5,316 bases of DNA, taken from CAYSHJ01 sp964589725. Lineage in GTDB: Bacteria > Planctomycetota > Planctomycetia > Planctomycetales > Planctomycetaceae. The notes beneath the pieces were generated by a model that saw only the letters and a list, made by a program, of their open reading frames with translations, did not search any database and was not told the DNA's origin. This document shows, piece after piece, positions 1 to 5,316 of this stretch. Position 1 is the stretch's first letter. The number at the start of each line of letters is the position of its first letter. A program made the position numbers and the translations under genes. Location: the NCBI GenBank assembly GCA_964589725.1, contig CAZPUJ010000391.1, positions 1 to 5,316 of the forward strand. Reading direction: 5' to 3'.

Positions 1-3000
1 GTTGAGCAACGATAGCTCGGCCGGTTCGGCGACCGGTGCATTGGCGACCGGGACATCCACTTTGGCCGTCGCCGCTTGGCGAGTCGCCGTCCAACGCCCG
101 GCCTCTTTGATGCTCATCAGGAACGGTTGCCGCATCGTCGCCTCGATGTGATCGGCGTCCACGAATCGCTCGGTCGATGTCAGGCGCGAGGCATCCGGCA
201 GCATTCGCAGTTCGAGCGATTTCGTGGAGTCGTCCCATTGCCCACGACTCTCGAAGACCTTGCCATTGCTGCTGAAGAACCACTGCCGGAACGCGCCGAC
301 GTTCTGATCGAACGTGAGAAACAGCAGACGTTCTTCGTCGCCGCCGACCGCTTCGCGGTTCGTGGCCGACGCTGCCAGCGTCGGCTTGCGGATGCTGGCA
401 GCATCCGCCACGGCTTTCGCGTGCGACATCAGGAAGTAATCGCCGAGCGTCCGTTCGGCGGCGGTCTTCATGGTCAGCTTGGTTTCTTGCGGCGAGTTAT
501 CGGACTCGCGGAAGACGTACTGCGTTTCCCAAGCGCCGACCCAACGCTCCAGCGACAGCGGTCCCGTCAGACGGTTGTGGCGGCCATGTCGCGTTTCGAA
601 ATCAACCGGCAGCTTGTCGCGGTCGAACGCGATCAGTTCCAGATCGTCGAACCACCCGCTGCCGTTCCCCTCGACATGACACGTCGCGACCAGCGTCGAG
701 GCTTCCGGGTGCGCGTCGAGAGCGTCGGTCTTCTCCAGCAGATGCCAGCCCGGCTGGTCAGCCTTCACACCGATCAGGTCATTCACTCCGAGCCACTTGC
801 CGCCGTGAAAATAGTTGAACTTGATGATGGCGCGCGCGTCTTTGTCTCCCTCGAACTTCGCCCAGCCTTTGAGCGCGAACCGCTTCGACCGATCGACCGT
901 CACGCTGTTGGCGAACACGACGCCGCGCGTCCCTTTGCCGGTGATGTGCAGAGACCGCTGCCCGGTGCGTCCGCCCGCGATGACCTCACAGCGAAAATCC
1001 GGCCCGTCGTTGAGCCAACTCGACCAGCCGCGCGGCAACAACGTCGGGGCGGTCGACTCGAATGAAGGATCGCGAATCAAATTGACGCCCGCTGGATTAG
1101 CGGCCGGCGAAGTCGGTGCCGATGGTCGCGGCGTGTCGATCACTGCTCCCGGCACCGGCTTGGTCTTCGGCCCTGGGATCGGCAGCGCTTCGAGCGTGGC
1201 CGCGTAGGTGTTCACTCGCCATTGGCCGTCGGTGTCGAAGTTCAACACCACCGACTCAAACAACAGGCCCTCGCGGTTCGCGAACTTCGTCTTGTATTCC
1301 ACGGCCGCATAACGTCCCGCCGGCAGTCCGGGAATCTCGTCGATCAACCACAGTCGCCGAAGCGTTCGCTGAGTGGCCTTGCCAACCGTCTCTCCCAGCA
1401 ACTGGTAGATCTTGAGCGCCTGCTCCTTCGTGGCAGCACGTTTGGCCAACGTCGAGGAGATGTCGTGCAACTGGTCGATCTTGTCTTCGTCGAGCACTGC
1501 CAGAAACGCTTCGGCCGCCTTGAGGACTTTCCGCTCCTCATCACCCAGCGTTGCAACGACAGGCACGCGCTGGAAAGTCGCCGTCAAATGATCGGGCCGG
1601 TGATCCGGATCAAAGTTGGTCGGCCGCGAGTAGTCCTGATCGATCAGCGCCAGCTTGAGCCGATCTCCGTCGAACTGATAGATGCCCGGCATGCTTTCCT
1701 GCTTTCCGGGAGCCACGAAGTCGATCTGCTTGGGATCGCGAGCCGAGTTGATCGTGAACGTCACAGCTTTCGGCGTCGGCGGGCCGGAGGGTTGAACGAA
1801 CTCGACTCGCTCGCCGTCGAACGTGATCGACAACTGCGCGAGCTGTGCGGCCGTCAGCGGCTTCTTCCGTGCGTGGCCGGAGACGGCGATCCATTTGCCT
1901 TGCAGACGTTGCTCATCCGGTACGTTGGCGGCGGTCGTCGCGCGACGCAGGACAATCACGTCGACGGTCGAGCCGACCTTGGTGACGAAATCGGTCGGGA
2001 GTTTGCCCGCCGGGTCTTGGTCCATGCACAGCGTCAGCCGGTCGCCTTCGAGTTTGTAGATGCCTCGCATTCCCTTGTTCTGGCCCTCCACTTGCAGCCA
2101 GATTTGCTTCGGGTTCGTCGATTCCACCAGTTGAACCAACCCGTCGCCGGTCAGTCCGCCGGGCATGTCCACATGCACCTTGTCCCCCGTGAAGACGGCT
2201 CGCTGCATGCCGATCTGCGCGGCGGGAGTCGCCGCGCCATTTCGCTGACCAGACTCGGCGAGCCATGTTCCCTGCAACCGATCACGATCGGTCGCCGCGA
2301 TCTCGCGCGGAACCAGTTTCGCGCGCACGACCGCCTTGCCCCAACGCGAGAGTTGAAAGCCGGTCTTGTCGAGTTTCAGGTCGTTGGCCTGACCAACGAT
2401 TTCCAATTCGTATTCGCCACTTGGAAGCCACTTCATTTGCGAGCCGGTCTTCAAATCGAAGACCTCGACCTGCTCGCCTCCCTTCTTGACGATGACCTTC
2501 ACGTCATCGGCTTCCGACTGAATTTCCAACCGGCCACGCGCGGTGGCCACGACGATCACCCCGGCCAGCAGCGTCAGAAATCCCAACACGGCCGCCGCGA
2601 TGAATCGGCGGGTTCGCTGTGGCTTGGTCGTCGCCGTTTTCGTGAACGGTTCGAGTGCCGCGACAACCTCAGCCGGAGTCTGAAATCGATCCGCCGGATT
2701 CTTCGCCAGCATTCGCGCGGCCACCTCGGACAATTCGCTCGGCACATCTTTTCTCAGCGTAGTCAGCGACGGCGGCGGCTCGTTCGCATGAGCCTTAAGC
2801 TTCGCCAGCACATTGTCTGCCTCAAACGGCGGCTTGCCGGTCAGCAAGAAATGCAGCGTGCAGCCCAAGCTGTAAATGTCCGCGCGAATGTCCGCCGAGT
2901 GCGCATCCTGAATCTGCTCCGGCGCGATGTAATCCGGCGTCCCCATCACACTGCCTGCGGCTGTGAGGTGTAGGTCAGGCTTTCCAGCCTGACCCGATCG

Positions 3001-3852
3001 CTCACACGCGCTGTCATTGATGGAAGTCGGTTGCCCGTTCGGGTCAGGCTGGAAAGCCTGACCTACTTCGGTAGCAAACCCTGCCAGGCCGAAATCCAGA
3101 ATCCGCACCAACCCTTCACCAGACAGCATCAAGTTGTGCGGCTTGATGTCGCGGTGAACCATCCCCTTCTCGTGAGCGTGTTGCAGCCCCTCGGCCGCCT
3201 GCCGGATGCACTCGCACGCTTCGGCGACGGACATCGGCCCGCGATGTTTCACGACGCTCGCGAGGTCGGTCCCCTCGACGAACTCCATCACCAGGAAGTG
3301 AACGTCGCCCGCCTGCTCGGCGTCGTAGGCGGTGACGATGTTGGGATGAGTCAGCTTCGCCGCCGCCTGCACCTCGCGTCGAAACCGCTCGACCGCCTGC
3401 GGCTGCCGGATCAGTTGCGAGTTGATCAGTTTGATCGCCACCGGTCGATTCATCAGCCGATGTTCAGCCCGATAGACATTTCCCATGCCGCCGCGCCCGA
3501 TCAGTTCGACGATGCGATAACGCGGATGGTCCTGCAATTCGATCGGCAACTCGTCGACGCTGACTGGTTCACCTGATTGCACCAGCAACGTGGCGGAGTG
3601 TGCTGAGTCGTGGCCGACGCAGCTTGCGTCGGCACCAGGATCGGTGCGGACGCTGGCAGCATCCCCCACGACATCATCCGGCCGCGCGATCCGCACCAGT
3701 CCGATGAACGTGTCGTCCTTCAAATCGAGCAACGTCGCGCAACACTCACGACAGACTTCGAGATGCTGCTCGACCGACGACGACTCATCCGCCGCGAGCC
3801 TCCCCTGTCCGAACGCGATCAACTGGTCTTTGGGCGGATGGTCGAGCGACAT
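1..3852 (-). CDS. Transmembrane Ser/Thr protein kinase with multi-domain extracytoplasmic region (C-terminus outside window)
   Basis: Hanks-type Ser/Thr kinase receptor, 1284 codons open from ATG 3852 to the left edge with no stop, so partial. Domains by residue: H30-x3-C34-x2-C37 zinc-finger-like motif as in zinc-binding anti-sigma factors; kinase about 112-400 with glycine loop GRGGMGNVY (119-127), K141, HRDIKPHN (233-240), DFG (253-255), GTPDYIAPE (304-312), all catalytic residues present; membrane helix 417-438; a beta-rich stalk to about 520; two TIGR03067-like modules, 523-637 and 647-763, each opening LQGTW/LQGKW with a GIY block; a DUF4019-like module about 772-883 ending WRVNTY; a Pro-rich linker; a carbohydrate-binding-like beta-sandwich about 924-1077 (NLIRDPSFE start, WFDDLEL end); a DUF1579-like module about 1100-1250. 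The start is supported by GGAG six bases upstream and lies after the last upstream in-frame stop (3955-3957). Three palindromic repeats interrupt it in frame (residues 263-295, 61-82, 1148-1165). The kinase call is sure; module names after the membrane helix are from remembered family patterns, and ligand and substrates are unknown. Confidence 0.94.
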   Translation of the reverse strand, partial: MSLDHPPKDQLIAFGQGRLAADESSSVEQHLEVCRECCATLLDLKDDTFIGLVRIARPDDVVGDAASVRTDPGADASCVGHDSAHSATLLVQSGEPVSVDELPIELQDHPRYRIVELIGRGGMGNVYRAEHRLMNRPVAIKLINSQLIRQPQAVERFRREVQAAAKLTHPNIVTAYDAEQAGDVHFLVMEFVEGTDLASVVKHRGPMSVAEACECIRQAAEGLQHAHEKGMVHRDIKPHNLMLSGEGLVRILDFGLAGFATEVGQAFQPDPNGQPTSINDSACERSGQAGKPDLHLTAAGSVMGTPDYIAPEQIQDAHSADIRADIYSLGCTLHFLLTGKPPFEADNVLAKLKAHANEPPPSLTTLRKDVPSELSEVAARMLAKNPADRFQTPAEVVAALEPFTKTATTKPQRTRRFIAAAVLGFLTLLAGVIVVATARGRLEIQSEADDVKVIVKKGGEQVEVFDLKTGSQMKWLPSGEYELEIVGQANDLKLDKTGFQLSRWGKAVVRAKLVPREIAATDRDRLQGTWLAESGQRNGAATPAAQIGMQRAVFTGDKVHVDMPGGLTGDGLVQLVESTNPKQIWLQVEGQNKGMRGIYKLEGDRLTLCMDQDPAGKLPTDFVTKVGSTVDVIVLRRATTAANVPDEQRLQGKWIAVSGHARKKPLTAAQLAQLSITFDGERVEFVQPSGPPTPKAVTFTINSARDPKQIDFVAPGKQESMPGIYQFDGDRLKLALIDQDYSRPTNFDPDHRPDHLTATFQRVPVVATLGDEERKVLKAAEAFLAVLDEDKIDQLHDISSTLAKRAATKEQALKIYQLLGETVGKATQRTLRRLWLIDEIPGLPAGRYAAVEYKTKFANREGLLFESVVLNFDTDGQWRVNTYAATLEALPIPGPKTKPVPGAVIDTPRPSAPTSPAANPAGVNLIRDPSFESTAPTLLPRGWSSWLNDGPDFRCEVIAGGRTGQRSLHITGKGTRGVVFANSVTVDRSKRFALKGWAKFEGDKDARAIIKFNYFHGGKWLGVNDLIGVKADQPGWHLLEKTDALDAHPEASTLVATCHVEGNGSGWFDDLELIAFDRDKLPVDFETRHGRHNRLTGPLSLERWVGAWETQYVFRESDNSPQETKLTMKTAAERTLGDYFLMSHAKAVADAASIRKPTLAASATNREAVGGDEERLLFLTFDQNVGAFRQWFFSSNGKVFESRGQWDDSTKSLELRMLPDASRLTSTERFVDADHIEATMRQPFLMSIKEAGRWTATRQAATAKVDVPVANAPVAEPAELSLLN
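361..412. repeat. Double-palindrome repeat, copy A, inside the DUF1579-like module of the kinase
   Basis: Two adjacent 21-base palindromes with 10-base arms and a single central base: 365-385 (GCCGACGCTG / CAGCGTCGGC) and 388-408 (GCGGATGCTG / CAGCATCCGC), bounded by CGTG (361-364) and CACG (409-412). On the coding strand it reads VADAASIR then KPTLAASAT (about residues 1148-1165). The corresponding region of the neighbouring DUF1579-like protein has no such stretch between its LGGQ and FD blocks, so this looks like an insertion. Confidence 0.85.
2970..3066. repeat. 97-base inverted repeat inserted in the kinase activation loop
   Basis: Perfect 28-base inverted arms, 2970-2997 and 3039-3066, around a 41-base centre. 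Each arm starts GTAGGTCAGGC from its outer end and contains a second, shorter self-complementary core (CAGGCTttccAGCCTG). In the kinase frame it encodes residues 263-295, including the peptide VGQAFQPD. Both outer ends carry TA (2971-2972 and 3064-3065); cutting between them removes 93 bases, exactly 31 codons, and leaves ATEVHLTAAG between DFG and GTPDY. This fits a small non-autonomous element that duplicates TA, though that mechanism is inferred. Repeats that read VGQAFQPD are, from memory, widespread in planctomycete genomes. Confidence 0.9.
3609..3670. repeat. Double-palindrome repeat, copy B, in the kinase N-terminal linker
   Basis: A diverged relative of the repeat at 361-412, in the same orientation. 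Palindrome 3613-3633 has 9-base arms (GCCGACGCA / TGCGTCGGC). A 12-base spacer follows, then a decayed second palindrome at 3646-3666, with CGTG at 3609-3612 and CACG at 3667-3670 as the same outer borders. It encodes about residues 61-82 (GDAASVR is the counterpart of ADAASIR in copy A), between the zinc-finger-like motif and the kinase domain, where an insertion would be easily tolerated. Confidence 0.8.
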
Positions 3853-3858
3853 GGCAGA

Positions 3859-3862
3859 CTCC
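3859..3862 (-). promoter_or_regulatory. Ribosome binding site of the kinase gene
   Basis: GGAG on the minus strand, six bases before the ATG at 3852-3850. It decides the start: the only other in-frame candidates before the upstream stop, such as GTG at 3939, lie within the inverted repeat 3885-3951 and would add residues translated from that repeat. Confidence 0.7.
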
Positions 3863-3884
3863 AACGAGGTTTGGCCGCAACCCC

Positions 3885-3951
3885 GTAGCCGAAGCCGATG
3901 AGATTTCGGTGCGTTGGTGGCGACGAACCGAAGTCTCACGACTTCGGTTAC
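3885..3951. repeat. Imperfect long inverted repeat between the two genes
   Basis: Arms 3885-3913 and 3924-3951 pair over about 28 bases with several mismatches and one single-base gap around a 10-base centre. Each arm also forms its own small hairpin (CCGAAGtctcacgaCTTCGG on the right). It fills most of the 117-base spacer between the DUF1579-like stop and the kinase start. It has no trailing T run on the minus strand, so it is not a standard intrinsic terminator. A transcript crossing it would still fold strongly and could attenuate read-through or shield mRNA ends; that role is inferred. Confidence 0.8.
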
Positions 3952-3969
3952 GGTTCATGAATGTCTCAG

Positions 3970-4992
3970 CTACTTCTTCGCATCCGTGACTCGCTTGCTC
4001 ATTCCTTCCATGCGAAACATCGCGACCTTCTGCGGGTTCTCGACCAGCACGGTCCAATCGAGCTTGTCGTTCACGAACCGATGCTGAGCCATGCTGGCGA
4101 GTCCCTTCGCGTCGGTCTGTTTCCAAGTGAACGCCTTCGCGGCTTCGTCCCACTGGCCGGTCGAATCGTTGAACTGTCCCGTCGAGGAGAACCACCACGC
4201 GCGGTACTGCTTTCGATCCGAGTCGAACAGCATCAGAAACGTGTTCTCGGTTCCATCAGAGTGGCGAGTCCGTTCGCGGACCATTTGGCCGCCCAGTTCG
4301 CGCGTGAAGACCATTTCCCCCGAGCCGGTTTTTTCTTCGGGGGTCCATTCCGCCTTGGGCAGCCGATAGTCCGTGTGCCACGCGCCGAGGAAGCGATCCA
4401 GTGGCTTCTGCTCGGCCGTGCGTTCGGCGGTTTCCTTGGCGACGACCGAATTGGTTAGCGGCGTCCCCTTGTCCTTGCGGAGCGTGTTCTCTCCGCTCAT
4501 CTCGCCAACTTGTTTGCCATCGCGATCGGTATAGACGAACCTCCAACGTTCCCTGCCGGATTGCGAGAAATCGGCCGTGTTTGTCGTGCGAATTCCGTTC
4601 GAGTCTGGCGGCGTCACCGACCTCATCGTTTTTGCGCTCGCGTCCCAGGTCATCTCTGCCTGGCTTGTGTAGCCCGTCGAGAGGAAAGTCCAACTACGAT
4701 ACGTCTTCTTTTCCGTGTCAAACGTGAAGAGCGCCGCGTACCAAACGTCCTTGGCGTCCGGCGAGTGCATGACGCCCGCCTGTTCGAGAAACCTCCCGCC
4801 GATAATCCACCGAGCCGTCGCTTCCCCTTTTTGAGACGCATCGTTCGTGAGCACGACATCCCAAGTGCCGACGTAGTGCTGCAACGCTTGAAGCTCCGGC
4901 ACATCCTTGGCTGGCTCGTTCTCGTCGGCCATTGCAGCGGCTTGACCAACGATCGCCGCGAGCACCCAACAAATAACCCAAAGTCGTTTCAT
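3970..4992 (-). CDS. Secreted protein with two DUF1579-like modules
   Basis: 340 residues, complete. Residues 1-20 are a signal peptide: K2 R3, hydrophobic core 4-16, small residues ending AAA before MADEN, so the product is predicted to be exported. No lipobox cysteine follows the core. The mature part is an internal duplication. Module 1 (about 34-165) has GTWD at 42-45, GGRFLEQ at 65-71, FDTEKKTYRSW at 91-101 and an MTWD at 114-117. Module 2 (about 198-330) has GAWHT at 203-207, GGQMVRE at 234-240, FDSDRKQYRAWWFSSTG at 256-272 and GQWD at 279-282. This spacing fits DUF1579, a family of unknown function with a lipocalin-like beta-barrel look; no enzymatic motif is evident. The product lies 117 bases upstream of the kinase on the same strand and resembles the last visible kinase module, which suggests a shared job or common origin. 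Other starts would lose the signal peptide. Confidence 0.9.
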   Translation of the reverse strand: MKRLWVICWVLAAIVGQAAAMADENEPAKDVPELQALQHYVGTWDVVLTNDASQKGEATARWIIGGRFLEQAGVMHSPDAKDVWYAALFTFDTEKKTYRSWTFLSTGYTSQAEMTWDASAKTMRSVTPPDSNGIRTTNTADFSQSGRERWRFVYTDRDGKQVGEMSGENTLRKDKGTPLTNSVVAKETAERTAEQKPLDRFLGAWHTDYRLPKAEWTPEEKTGSGEMVFTRELGGQMVRERTRHSDGTENTFLMLFDSDRKQYRAWWFSSTGQFNDSTGQWDEAAKAFTWKQTDAKGLASMAQHRFVNDKLDWTVLVENPQKVAMFRMEGMSKRVTDAKK

Positions 4993-5000
4993 CGAGATCG

Positions 5001-5005
5001 CTCCT
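5001..5005 (-). promoter_or_regulatory. Ribosome binding site of the DUF1579-like gene
   Basis: AGGAG on the minus strand, eight bases before the ATG at 4992-4990. It supports the start that gives an intact signal peptide. Confidence 0.75.
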
Positions 5006-5177
5006 GAAAAGAGAGGTCAATGGCCTGCGATCGATTGTCCCGCAGAGGAAAGTGCATGACGGGCGTGAATCTTACACGTGAGACCAAAAGATTCTGCGGA
5101 TAACGCGTCTGTGGCGCACGCGGCTCGCGTACGACGCTTCGGACGCAGTCGCCAGTGACGTAGCCACGCTCGCCAAG
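5006..5177. other. Non-coding region upstream of the DUF1579-like gene
   Basis: No credible coding frame on either strand. The promoter of the minus-strand gene should lie here, but I see no convincing -35/-10 pair. A gapped 7-base inverted repeat, GAATCTT (5067-5073) and AAGATTC (5088-5094), surrounds CACGTG (5075-5080) and could be an operator, at low confidence. The GC-rich stretch 5104-5172 (rich in GCG, ACGC and GTACG words) resembles repeat-derived spacer DNA rather than a gene. Confidence 0.4.
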
Positions 5178-5316
5178 GGCCTGTTGATTTAGTCGCCCCT
5201 GAGCTTGCCTCAGGGGTTCAAGCGTTTCTGCACTACTCGAATTCCTCGGGAAAAACGTAGTGCAGAAACGCGTGAACCGCCGAGGTGAACTCGGCGGCGG
5301 ATTAATTCAACAGGCC
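5178..5316. repeat. Composite foldback element with terminal inverted repeats (possible MITE)
   Basis: Nested structure. Terminal inverted repeats GGCCTGTTGA (5178-5187) and its complement (5307-5316), with partial matching continuing inward. Inside is an 8-base-pair hairpin with 5-base loop (5196-5216, CCCCTGAG stem). Next come 20-base arms matching at 19 of 20 positions (5217-5236 and 5257-5276) around a 20-base centre, then a second 8-base-pair hairpin with 5-base loop (5277-5297, CCGCCGAG stem). Folded, one strand makes an outer stem with three branches, like a cloverleaf. There is no coding frame, and the right end coincides with the window edge, so the element could extend beyond it. 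A mobile or formerly mobile element is the best guess; a structured RNA is an alternative. Confidence 0.75.

Noticed and set aside
76..1065. 329-codon open frame on the plus strand
   Set aside because: It is a shadow of the carbohydrate-binding-like and DUF1579-like part of the kinase, with no domain signal of its own.
1222..2973. 583-codon open frame on the plus strand
   Set aside because: It is antisense to the kinase frame, which has complete kinase motifs and known module patterns. The plus-strand translation is Arg/Leu/Gln-rich with no recognisable domain, as expected for the shadow of GC-rich codons.
361..3670. CRISPR-like interpretation of the repeats
   Set aside because: There are only two diverged copies, 3.2 kb apart, within a coding frame, without regular spacers or cas genes.
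3031..3901. Plus-strand open frames opposite the kinase domain and N-terminus
   Set aside because: They lie antisense to invariant kinase motifs and start partly inside the palindromic repeats; no independent ribosome binding site or domain is visible.
3885..3951. Intrinsic terminator of the DUF1579-like gene
   Set aside because: The stem is long but imperfect and is not followed by a T run on the minus strand, so it is recorded as a repeat.
3961..5007. Overlapping open frames on both strands across the DUF1579-like gene
   Set aside because: Only the 4992-3970 frame has a signal peptide, a good ribosome binding site and family motifs; the rest are shadows.
5067..5100. Possible -10 element (TAAGAT on the minus strand) upstream of the DUF1579-like gene
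   Set aside because: No matching -35 at 16-18 bases; the hexamer is part of the gapped inverted repeat and is too weak to call a promoter.

Overview
The window looks like chromosomal DNA of a planctomycete. The basis is a very large Ser/Thr kinase receptor with an N-terminal zinc-finger-like motif and a C-terminal half built from TIGR03067-type modules, a neighbouring DUF1579-type secreted protein, GC-rich codon use, and short palindromic repeats both between and inside genes. Genus cannot be assigned from this sequence alone.

All recognisable coding sequence is on the minus strand. Reading in transcription order (right to left): 5316-4993 is non-coding and holds a folded repeat element at the window edge (5316-5178) and a Shine-Dalgarno sequence. 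4992-3970 encodes a secreted protein of 340 residues with two DUF1579-like modules. 3969-3853 is a 117-base spacer carrying a long inverted repeat (3951-3885) and the ribosome binding site of the next gene. 3852-1 is one uninterrupted frame of 1284 codons encoding a transmembrane Ser/Thr protein kinase that runs out of the window without a stop codon. The long plus-strand open frames across 76-3901 lie antisense to this kinase and are not treated as genes.

The two genes are probably functionally linked. The last module of the kinase visible here (about residues 1100-1250) resembles both modules of the secreted neighbour, sharing the G-T/A-W start, an FD...(W)FSS-x-G block and a following GQWD. 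The kinase domain should lie in the cytoplasm, followed by one membrane segment (417-438) and an extracytoplasmic multi-domain sensor. The neighbour would be exported to the same side of the membrane. A shared ligand or shared ancestry are both possible.

The most unusual feature is that the kinase gene carries three in-frame palindromic repeat insertions. One is a 97-base inverted repeat in the activation loop, whose removal at flanking TA dinucleotides takes out exactly 31 codons and restores a normal-length activation segment. The other two are copies of a different double-palindrome repeat, one in the N-terminal linker and one inside the DUF1579-like module.
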